A DNA stretch of 64,000 nucleotides, taken from Naegleria lovaniensis (lineage: Eukaryota; Heterolobosea; Eutetramitea; Acrasida; Naegleriidae). The position numbers and the translations under genes were made by a program. The notes under the pieces were generated by a model. That model was not told where the DNA came from. It did not search any database and saw only the letters and a list, made by a program, of their open reading frames with translations. The stretch is taken from contig NW_025407843.1 of assembly GCF_003324165.1 (NCBI RefSeq), positions 594,002 through 658,001 of the forward strand, given 5' to 3'. Numbering within the stretch: the stretch's first letter is position 1; the number at the start of each line of letters is the position of its first letter. Positions 55,801-61,599 of this stretch are shown here, in pieces.

Positions 55801-56394
55801 CTAATTGAAAAGGCCGGTGCGGGTCGTGAGTCCACAAACACTACGTATGACAGTTATTGGAATCGATTTGTTAGATGGTGCGATGAGAGAAATATTGCAA
55901 TACCACCCACAGAGATGGATGTTTACAATTTTCTGGTGTGTCTTTTTCTTAAATGTAGGTCCGGAAAAAATTGTAAACTGGCAATGTTTGCTATTAAGAA
56001 GCGATGTAATCAGTTCAAATGGATTGACGTGGTGGGTGAACATATTTCATCTCTAGTTGATTGCATGATCAACATGGCACCAGTTTCATACGAGATTGAA
56101 CGAAACGAGTGGCGTATTATGTACATTGATATGTGGATTCTCGAAGGGTGTAACTTTGTCGACAGGAGAACTTATGTTTTTTATACGACCCTTATGATCA
56201 TCGGCATCAGGTCCATGCTACGAGGATCTGAGTTGGGTAGTATTTTAACCTCCAACGTGGTAGAAATTAACAAGAACAACATTAACGGAATCAGAATTGT
56301 TGTGGAAAAAGTGAAGAATGATTTTAAACGAAGCAAGAAAGGAAGAGTCATCGAAATTGAGGCAACGAACTCCAGGAGATGTCCTGTCGTCTAG
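52783..56394 (+). CDS. Gag-like ORF, open through to the tyrosine recombinase in the same frame
   Basis: The N-terminal ~340 residues form a Gag-like protein: charged and coiled-coil with a Glu-rich run, ending in a zinc knuckle CLYCKKPGHTKETC (C-x2-C-x4-H-x4-C, about 53701-53742). The same frame stays open for a further ~1.9 kb beneath the reverse transcriptase, which is read in frame +1. It then encodes the N-terminal half of a tyrosine recombinase (from about 55690: TTYDSYWNRFVRWCDERNI, IGIRSMLRGSELGSI with the first catalytic Arg). A TAG at 56392 ends it. Residues in the overlap have no recognisable fold. It may be a Gag-x-recombinase polyprotein, or the middle may be skipped. Confidence 0.75.
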   Translation: MEQLLSITSRKVIESLSLKELKSIYSKLKKAFPAGKKNDVVNDLISCYPSDQSNEITSKKELLRRIKDLRVVPERTEEEEVEEEVEEEEVSSEVLSKRIRELEEELDFMRDEVKKAKSSAERDINQIMVDLTQQGAFSQRDVCDDQLPAALANGQRNRVLELLKSGKSIDLNLFQIDCMAESLANERVSTVFDRNSVRKEEVEEFSSLGAIYKILLKKQLKNKDEDEELQRAIDSVENRAFVLLARQKHQQAAEIISSSTLNPLLREKADLFSWALKAVGKSDKDAKVLKQQLKIPTPEKDVSNIVCLYCKKPGHTKETCRKKMRDDEKANKQRGPHSSLYEILQFFPRYSHGRNCLQEEGYSFDFQQVETMGNDGCQKRDCGSFERWGSNYGQQVFHPLLWKSRYIPLVEGRKRISNGRDMYDVIYWCIGILPRNSEGGGQVSIGTEERKEEIQINCGSSSPKQVLFGDPKVQVQNSEQVFGSHSQWWEKVLCYVRFIIRISPSEGARRRSRQDCDRIYGSSSLLHSFDIWMEWKPILFHSDSRRRCSIVNNRRLYIVQLFGRFYGCVMYLLLRFLQQACSIKLKAGFLWICKRTFKRLFQTFLSLFIIRSIGRSELHDSLYSRRGCGENSCSMQKPPIKNAQRGGLFRPRPCQVGWLCYVICTLFSTSLNCSQSHLFKNFQDGRGWMGYATPCERPPVIERITMDSLQHSPLERSIIFVSVIDPRTFFGRLFIRLWCYNAIIEFYLTRLLVYLWHGSYAYQCFGSKSHFYCHGKSRSPYSGKVFENFFRLSSDSVFFAKRSFQKFLNSKDCGRYLENSIPIRHSISCCGMVTVVPKFDRRSIEQVENHRRDGFRRLGSNPRGIRKSSTSIAGESSVRPFRQQLQLQGSSIHGVEEDQERTARRCIQLLLAQGRAKLVLRAVQHYPEGARALQTLPISNDTRSPSMEGKTLVATTAGRQGSVSTNVWNRFQTLSVREMRTAKEKLLAIRGDPNRLSDDQLTSVGGLIEKAGAGRESTNTTYDSYWNRFVRWCDERNIAIPPTEMDVYNFLVCLFLKCRSGKNCKLAMFAIKKRCNQFKWIDVVGEHISSLVDCMINMAPVSYEIERNEWRIMYIDMWILEGCNFVDRRTYVFYTTLMIIGIRSMLRGSELGSILTSNVVEINKNNINGIRIVVEKVKNDFKRSKKGRVIEIEATNSRRCPVV
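53759..55786 (+). CDS. Reverse transcriptase - RNase H of the retrotransposon
   Basis: Read in frame +1 relative to gag. RT motifs: KKKFRLIVDLRPLNKY, FDLLSGYHQVKV (catalytic Asp), TFGWNGSPFFF and NYLDDFM (the YxDD box as YLDD). RNase H motifs: LFSDASLSGFG (Asp), INVLEAKAIF (Glu), RIFSDSQV (Asp) and SIADQLSR. The tail VQFDRFASNYNFKVPQY is the D-x-F-A-S-x-x-N segment typical of DIRS/Ngaro-type Pol proteins. Translation probably begins at one of the first ATGs (53751-53762) or by +1 frameshifting after the gag zinc knuckle. All catalytic residues appear intact. Confidence 0.92.
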   Translation: MMRKPINNEALTVLSTKSFSFFQDTHMEEIAFRKKAIHSISNKWRQWEMMGAKKEIVGLLKDGVPIMVSKYFIPYYGRVDISLWSKEEREFLTEEICMMLSIGALEFFQGTPKVVAKYRLVPKKGKKKFRLIVDLRPLNKYCLEIPKFKYKTLSKCLDHIRSGGKKFCATFDLLSGYHQVKVREEDRDKIVIEFMGHLLCFTVLTFGWNGSPFFFTQIVDEGVRLLTIEGYTLSNYLDDFMAVLCISYLDSYNKLVRLSLRLDFYGFVREPSKGCFKPSLVFLLLGALVDLNCMTLSIPEEGVEKIVARCKNLLSKMHREEAFSARDLAKLAGSVMSYVHCFQPALIALNPIYSRIFKMVEDGWDTLHRVKDHQLSNALQWILCNIHHWNGRLFLFPSLIHELFSDASLSGFGATMPLLNFTLHGSWSTYGMDHMHINVLEAKAIFIAMEKVAPLIQGKCLRIFSDSQVIVFSLRKGRSKNSLIQRIVEGIWRIVFQYDIQLVAVEWLPSSQNSIADQLSRLKTTEEMDFGDWEVTPEAFERVQHQLQVKVQFDRFASNYNFKVPQYMVWKRTKREQPADAFSCYWPKEELNWCCVPFSIIQKVLEHCKLYQSQMILVHPVWKAKPWWPLLLEGKVRSVPMSGIDFRPSRSGKCEPQKKSSWLLEATLIDFRMTN

Positions 56395-56685
56395 CTTAGG
56401 TTATGGAAAGTGTGTAACCCTCAAAAGTATTTGTTTGGTGATGACCTTCCCTTATCCACGGCTAAAATTTCGGACATTCTTAGATTTGTAGCAACCAGCC
56501 TTAAGATTTCGGGTTCTTTTTCTAGTCATTCCTTAAGAATTGGAGGAGCGTCAGAGGCAGCATTTGCTGGTTTCTCTCACACAGCAATCCAAGCTCTAGG
56601 TGATTGGTCCTCCAATGCGATAGATGCCTATTTCAGAGCTGGATTCGCATCTGACAAGAATGTATCTCGCCAGATGGGTTTTTAG
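56395..56685 (+). CDS. Tyrosine recombinase, C-terminal catalytic part after an in-frame stop
   Basis: Continues in the same frame as the upstream recombinase half after the TAG at 56392-56394. It carries the H-x-x-R box (SHSLRIGGAS), the second conserved His/Trp position (LGDWSSNAI) and the nucleophilic tyrosine (DAYFRAG). Together with the Arg in LRGSEL upstream, the R-H-R-Y set is complete. There is no start codon at the beginning, so it is the 3' half of a gene split by one nonsense codon (mutation, sequencing error or readthrough). Confidence 0.82.
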   Translation, partial: LRLWKVCNPQKYLFGDDLPLSTAKISDILRFVATSLKISGSFSSHSLRIGGASEAAFAGFSHTAIQALGDWSSNAIDAYFRAGFASDKNVSRQMGF

Positions 56686-56693
56686 CGGTATCT

Positions 56694-56733
56694 ATCCGTT
56701 TTACCAACCATCTTTCTGTTGATTTACAACAAA
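56694..56733 (+). repeat. Split direct repeat B1
   Basis: 40 bp identical to 57410-57449. It abuts and overlaps A2 by AAA, forming the B1A2 junction expected of a circular intermediate. Confidence 0.9.
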
Positions 56734-56910
56734 TTCGGTAGTAAAAGGGAGTTTTACTGAGGTTTGTTGTAATCAATAAAAGTGGTTGGTTGACTAATTT
56801 TTTGAATTTTCACTTTCAAAAAATTTACATTACTTGTGATATGGAACAATTATTATCAATTACTTCGAGAAAGGTGATAGAATCACTTTCTCTCAAAGAA
56901 TTGAAAAGTA
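56731..56910 (+). repeat. Split direct repeat A2
   Basis: 180 bp identical to A1 by eye, including a second copy of the gag start region. Translation from it stops soon after the repeat ends. Confidence 0.92.
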
Positions 56911-56951
56911 CCCACCCTCCTCCCAATCCACCTCTGAAATAAACAAACATA

Positions 56952-57240
56952 GTTGTGGCTTTCCACAACTCCCTCACCTTTGGGTGGGATGCCTCATGTC
57001 TCAACTTGGGATGCCTTATTGCATTGCAATAGGATGCCTCACTTTAGTGGGATGCTCTTTGAACTGATTTCAGTCCAAAGGATGCCTTGGCCATTTGAGC
57101 TGGGATGCCTCAATACATTGGGATGCCTTATGATTTTAATCATGGGATGCCTTATTGCATCGCAATAGGATGCCTCACTTTAGTGGGATGCTCTTTGAAC
57201 TGATTTCAGTCCAAAGGATGCCTCATGGTTTACCATGGGA
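56952..57240 (+). repeat. Array of short hairpins separated by GGATGCCT linkers
   Basis: Between A2 and B2, about ten copies of the octamer GGATGCCT (variant GGATGCTC) are separated by short spacers, most of which are perfect or near-perfect inverted repeats of different sequence. Examples: AGTTGTGG/CCACAACT (56952-56971), TATTGCA/TGCAATA (57018-57032), CACT/AGTG (57041-57050, 57177-57186), an AACTGA/TCAGT stem in the spacer at 57059-57080, CAAT/ATTG (57112-57121), ATGATT/AATCAT (57131-57144) and CATGGT/ACCATG (57225-57238). An 80-bp part (57009-57088) is repeated at 57145-57224 with one difference. No coding potential. Confidence 0.88.
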
Positions 57241-57409
57241 TGTTTAATCAGCGCACGCTTAATAATGTCATCCTGTATGAGACTGATGCATATGTTTGTT
57301 GCATCTATTTGTGTTGTACTCTTGCTGAATTACAGGATAGAAAAGGTAATGTAAATCTTATTTATTCAACTATTAGTCATGCGCACGTACACGCGGCGAA
57401 GAATAAATA

Positions 57410-57449
57410 ATCCGTTTTACCAACCATCTTTCTGTTGATTTACAACAAA
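57410..57449 (+). repeat. Split direct repeat B2 (right end of the element)
   Basis: 40 bp, identical to B1; marks the 3' end of the retrotransposon, 126 bp upstream of the transporter start codon. Confidence 0.9.
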
Positions 57450-57575
57450 CTCCGCCCTAGATGTCAAAAAACCCAAACGTGCCGTTATTGGACAGGATTT
57501 GGAAACCAACTCCAGCTGCACCGGTGGTCGTGCCTCCACATACTTGCCTAACCGTTCGAAATCAAACCCAGAAAA

Positions 57576-59144
57576 ATGCAACATGGCTCTTCCCCATATC
57601 CATCCGAGTCTGGACTGTTGAATAACGGAGATGAAGAACTTCGTCCATTGACAGCCACCCCTTTATCCTCCTCGTTGGAAGAGCAATTATCATCAGGTCA
57701 ACTCAACTCTGGAGAACAACAACAAGATGAAAATCCGCCCCGCCTCATGCTAGTCATTTGTTTGTTACAAGGTTTGATTTATCCCATGATTTACAATATT
57801 TTGATCTTGTCATGGGACTATTTCATGTATCGGAATAACAAGGTTGATTATACGACTCTTGTGTTGATGCTTTCTGGACTTGGAATAGGTCATCCAATCA
57901 TTTTAATCGTCTATTTTGCAGTTGGTTTGGTTAGGAGAGGAAAACAAGCAGATAAACGATGGGCGATGGCCATTCTCACTGGATTTTCCCTGGTTGTATC
58001 ATGTGTATTATGGTTGGTGGTAATTCTATTAAGAACAAATGATGTTTACATGGTGACTCTTCTCTTCTTGGCATTGAGTATCTGCATGTCCTGCTGGAAT
58101 AGTCAGATCTGGCTTGCTGTTCGTGTATTGCCTGTGAACTGCATGCGTGCAGTAGTTTATGGTATTGAATGCTCTGGATTTTTGTTTGGTGTTTTACGTT
58201 TGGCAACAAAATATGTATCTCTATTGATTTCTGCCAATGAACAAGCCAATAATAACGAATTCATCTTTTTGATAGTGTTTTTGACGATATGCTGCACAAT
58301 AGCCTTCGTTGTGACCATTCCCTTTTTATGGATGCTTGTGAAATCTGAGTATTACGCCTCCAAATGGAATCATTATCAACAAGAATTGGAAATGGCATTT
58401 GAAAAACAACGAGCGAAAGAAGAACAAGAATTGAAAAGATTTGAGCAAGAGTTTTTACGGAAGCAAGAGCAAACATACTCAACTGCTGCTACTTCTAATC
58501 TCTATCAGACCGATTTGACAAACTCTGGTATACAAACAGAGCTAGTTTCGTCACAACAAGTTCGCGAAGAAGAAATCCTTCATCAGCAACATGTTTCAGA
58601 ACAAGATCCTCAAGACCTCGAAGAAAAAAGAAAATTTTTTTCTAGATGTGTGTTTATCCTTTCCATACCCTCCAACGTCATCACATGTCTTGTGTTTCCA
58701 GTCTTGTTGGTTTTTCTCAAAAGCAGTCTTCCGTTCTTCAAGAATAATATCTTTCCCATTGTTCTCGTGACTGTTTTTGCATTTACTGCCATGATGGGTT
58801 CCTTCACATCTTGCAATTGTGCCTTCCCAAGACGATGGATGAGCGTGTTGTTGAGTCTTTCACGATTACTGCTAATTCCGCTATTCCTTCTATTGTGCGG
58901 AGGAGTGATTCAATTTTTCAACGATCATGTTGAAGTGGTTGCCTTAATCGCAACCATGCTCTTTTCATTCTCTCATGGTTATTCCTCCACTTCCTTGTAT
59001 TTGAAACTATTGAAAGAATGTACACAGATTGAAGATTTCAAACAAAAGAGCGCAGTATTTTCTTTCAATATTTTCATCATAGAGGCTTGTAAATTACCGC
59101 TCGTTATAGTCAGCTTCTTCTTTTTGGCAATAGCCTTGCCATGA
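57576..59144 (+). CDS. ENT-like (equilibrative nucleoside transporter) membrane protein
   Basis: 522 residues with about eleven hydrophobic spans split by a charged cytosolic loop (about residues 265-350, Gln/Glu/Lys-rich), the 6+5 layout of SLC29/ENT transporters. GIECSGFLFGVLRLATK in the fifth-sixth span region resembles the ENT G-x-x-x-G-hydrophobic-x4-R-hydrophobic-x-T-K block, and the Arg-rich turn FPRRWMSVLLSLSRLLLIPLF resembles the late-span region. Probable role: facilitated uptake of nucleosides or bases across the plasma or an internal membrane. The start ATG at 57576 follows AAAA. Decayed partial copies of this gene lie at 48.7 and 50.7 kb. No intron, no frame break. Confidence 0.65.
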   Translation: MQHGSSPYPSESGLLNNGDEELRPLTATPLSSSLEEQLSSGQLNSGEQQQDENPPRLMLVICLLQGLIYPMIYNILILSWDYFMYRNNKVDYTTLVLMLSGLGIGHPIILIVYFAVGLVRRGKQADKRWAMAILTGFSLVVSCVLWLVVILLRTNDVYMVTLLFLALSICMSCWNSQIWLAVRVLPVNCMRAVVYGIECSGFLFGVLRLATKYVSLLISANEQANNNEFIFLIVFLTICCTIAFVVTIPFLWMLVKSEYYASKWNHYQQELEMAFEKQRAKEEQELKRFEQEFLRKQEQTYSTAATSNLYQTDLTNSGIQTELVSSQQVREEEILHQQHVSEQDPQDLEEKRKFFSRCVFILSIPSNVITCLVFPVLLVFLKSSLPFFKNNIFPIVLVTVFAFTAMMGSFTSCNCAFPRRWMSVLLSLSRLLLIPLFLLLCGGVIQFFNDHVEVVALIATMLFSFSHGYSSTSLYLKLLKECTQIEDFKQKSAVFSFNIFIIEACKLPLVIVSFFFLAIALP

Positions 59145-59399
59145 GCAAAACAATAAGTTGTATTGAGCAAGCCATGTGATCTTTTGATAGGTAAATTCTA
59201 GAATTGCATTATTTTCAACGTCTTTCAGCAGATTTTTATGGTTGTTAGTTTTTACTTGACTGCGAGGAATTCTCTTTCTGTTTGTTACAAAATCACTTGG
59301 CAATGAAAATCTTGAAATTGAAGCTTCAAGCTCAATCTTCCGTCGTTTGGACAATGACGACCTGTCAAACTGTTGCTGTTGTTGACAACCACAGAAAAA

Positions 59400-60535
59400 A
59401 TGTTCCTCTCAACTAAACCGTTATTCGATTCCATCAGGTCACCTCACCAAGCGACACCACCTGAGGTGAAATGGATTGCCAAGACATTTCATGTGAATCA
59501 CTACGAGGTTGAAAATCTTGGCAAAGGTGGATTTGGAACAGTTTATGGAATCCAACGAAAAGGTATTGCTGTCAAAGTAATTTGCGACGTTTCAAACCAT
59601 AATCGTGATCAAATAATAGAAAGAGAGGCATGTACATTTGATCACCCCCATCTTTTGAAGATCCATGACTGGGAAATGGTGGATGGTCGTCTCTATATCA
59701 TGTCTGATCTTATGCAAGGCAGCATTGTTTCGTTGGTACTAAGTGAATATGAGTGCTGGAGAATCTTGTATCAAATGTCACAGGCGTTGTTGTATTTACA
59801 TGAATTATCTTTCATCCATAGGTAAGTTATTGTTATTGTTGTTTTTATTTCAGCTGTAGTTTTTTCATTGAAAATCAAATTCAGAGATGTAAAACCCACC
59901 AACATTTTATACGCTAAAAAAGGAAAAAGTATTCATTATGTACTGGCAGATTTTGGTTTAACGCGTTCTGAAGAAACCATGGGAGAGAGAACAGATATGC
60001 TGAAAATGGTACAAGTGGATTCATAGATGATGAAACTCGAGTTCGTGGAGTAGCTAAAGAGTCTGACATTTATGCCTTGGGTGTAACTATGGTAGTGTTG
60101 CTTGCAAAAAAGCGTAATCCAGAAGGTAATCCTTTGGAGATGCTTCTTCGTTGTGAGTGTTCTTTGTCAATGAGAGAAGTAGTTCGACGAATGTTATTGA
60201 AACGAGCTGATCGTATCTCATTGAGCGATATTAAGAAACATTGCGAAATGGCCCTTAATACCGGGGAGCAAGTGGGTTCTAATCTAAGGAATAGTGAGTA
60301 CCTAAGAAGATCCGTAGACGCTACTGATTACTCTAAAAATGGAATCACTAAACCAGAAAATCATGAACACAAATCGCCTTGTTGGCGTCAAACAAAAAAA
60401 AGAGAGATGCAACAAGATCCAACGGTGTTGGGAAACAACAAAAAACAAAGCGAAAGTAGAATATTTCTGTTCCTGGGGTTTGGAAGTGCACGCTCTTCTC
60501 CAGAGGCTTTTTTCATGATGATCTTTGATTTCTAG
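59400..60535 (+). CDS. Protein kinase, two exons, one frame break
   Basis: Kinase domain with glycine loop LGKGGFGTVYG, ATP-binding lysine in AVKVI, catalytic loop HR|DVKPTN completed across the intron 59822-59884 (GTAAGT...TTCAG), and ADFGLTR. One missing base near 59998-60002 is needed to continue into the activation segment and F helix (GTSGFIDDETRVRGVAKESDIYALGV). The domain is compact (about 260 residues), with a short basic tail. The last ~20 codons (ARSSPEAFFMMIFDF) lie inside a dispersed repeat, so the C-terminus may have been replaced by that repeat. The start is set at the ATG at 59400. Confidence 0.85.
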
Positions 60536-60550
60536 GTTGCATACTATATA
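60481..60550 (+). repeat. Dispersed repeat, copy 1
   Basis: About 65 bp (CCAGAGGCTTTTTTCATGAT... to ...ATACTATATATCAA) repeated nearly exactly at 62973-63042. It covers the end of the kinase ORF and the beginning of the next one. Confidence 0.85.
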
Positions 60551-61229
60551 TCAAAATAAAGTTAACTCTGATATCTACTCAAGTCTGTTAGTGTTTTTGA
60601 GTTGTAGAGAACAAGGGTGCCAAGGTGGATATCAGTTTCTCTGTGGGTGTGGCGAAATTATTGATGTGAATTCAATTAGAAGTCATAAATGTAGTGACAA
60701 GAACATCAAAGGCAAGGGCAGGAAAGAGTTCCAATTTTCTAATGATAAAGCTGATGCTAAAGGCGGTGATTATCTATATATTGGAAGCAATAATGGATTA
60801 ACTCAAGTGAATTGTAGGAAGAAAAATGATTGGCTTGGTGGCAATAATATTACAGAGAGGGATAAAATGCTTCACCATTGTTTAGATGTCCTGTATTTGT
60901 ATATTGCAACTGAAAAATCATCAGTGAAAGTATTTGTAGCAATATTGATGAAATATGGTCCAATTAAGAAGGAAATAGAAGCTAGGGATCATGACAGCTT
61001 TAAACGTGGAGTGCGAGAAGGCCTTGACAAAATGGTAAATCATTTTGCAAATGTTGCACCTGTGTTTCTAGCAGGCACTAAGGTGACTGCTGATTCGTAT
61101 GACAAATTAGTCAACCTATTATTTTTCAACCAATTAAGAATGAATTGTTCATTATTACAAGAAATCGACGCTATTAATACTGCATTCAAAATAAGATCCG
61201 CGTTGGTGTTGATGAAAATTATGAAATAA
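60525..61229 (+). CDS. Unidentified ORF with Cys/His cluster, possibly a gene or element remnant
   Basis: 234 codons without a family match that I recognise. Near the N-terminus, GCQGGYQFLCGCGEI and SIRSHKCSDK could form a zinc-binding unit (C-x-C...H-x-C). The rest is helical (DKMLHHCLDVLYLYIATEKSSVKVFVAIL). The start codon overlaps the end of the kinase ORF and lies in the dispersed repeat, so the true 5' end may be missing. Protein-like sequence seems to continue past the stop in other frames to about 61350 (KVPKYLNNNS, NELGGYDKCKEEK). It may be the tail of a mobile element or a broken gene. Confidence 0.45.
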   Translation: MISRLHTIYQNKVNSDIYSSLLVFLSCREQGCQGGYQFLCGCGEIIDVNSIRSHKCSDKNIKGKGRKEFQFSNDKADAKGGDYLYIGSNNGLTQVNCRKKNDWLGGNNITERDKMLHHCLDVLYLYIATEKSSVKVFVAILMKYGPIKKEIEARDHDSFKRGVREGLDKMVNHFANVAPVFLAGTKVTADSYDKLVNLLFFNQLRMNCSLLQEIDAINTAFKIRSALVLMKIMK

Positions 61230-61353
61230 CATGTTCCAAAGTTCCAAAATATCTTAATAATAATTCTCTAAAAATTATCATTACAAATATTGTAAATGAG
61301 TTGGGAGGTTATGATAAATGTAAAGAGGAGAAAATCAATCATCATCTCAGCTA

Positions 61354-61596
61354 ATGGGCAGTAATCCGAGAACAACATTACACTCAAGCCATGAAATTTC
61401 GGAAAATGCACAACATTCATCAAAGAGTTGTAACATCAATCGTATTGCCATAAGCCTATCCCGTTTGTCATCAACTCACAATCGTGTAGAACCATATCCA
61501 AGGAACCCACAACAAAACCGAATCGGAGTGCAAAGCCAATTCCAACAAAATTGTTTTGAATTTTCAATGAATACGCCTTCTACGGTAAGTGTTTGA
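61354..61596 (+). CDS. Small hypothetical ORF
   Basis: 80 codons, Ser/Asn/Arg-rich with no recognised motif. The end TCTACG|GTAAGTG at about 61582-61588 looks like a splice donor, so this could be the first exon of a gene continuing downstream, but no matching exon was found. Weak. Confidence 0.25.
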   Translation: MGSNPRTTLHSSHEISENAQHSSKSCNINRIAISLSRLSSTHNRVEPYPRNPQQNRIGVQSQFQQNCFEFSMNTPSTVSV

Positions 61597-61599
61597 TTA

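Larger units (their letters stand above)
52673..57449 (+). mobile_element. Tyrosine-recombinase retrotransposon (DIRS/Ngaro type) with split direct repeats
   Basis: The order is A1 - gag, RT-RNase H, tyrosine recombinase - B1/A2 - hairpin array - B2. A1 (52673-52852) and A2 (56731-56910) are 180-bp copies that look identical by eye. B1 (56694-56733) and B2 (57410-57449) are 40-bp copies. This A1...B1A2...B2 arrangement is diagnostic of Ngaro/VIPER-type elements, which integrate by a recombinase through a circular intermediate and lack long terminal repeats of the retroviral kind. No target-site duplication is expected or seen. Repeat identity indicates a young copy, but an in-frame stop in the recombinase suggests this one may be inactive. 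Confidence 0.9.

Noticed and set aside
56952-57240. CRISPR-like look of the octamer/spacer array
   Set aside because: Repeats are only 8 bp, spacers are short self-complementary sequences of variable length, and the context is a eukaryotic retroelement.
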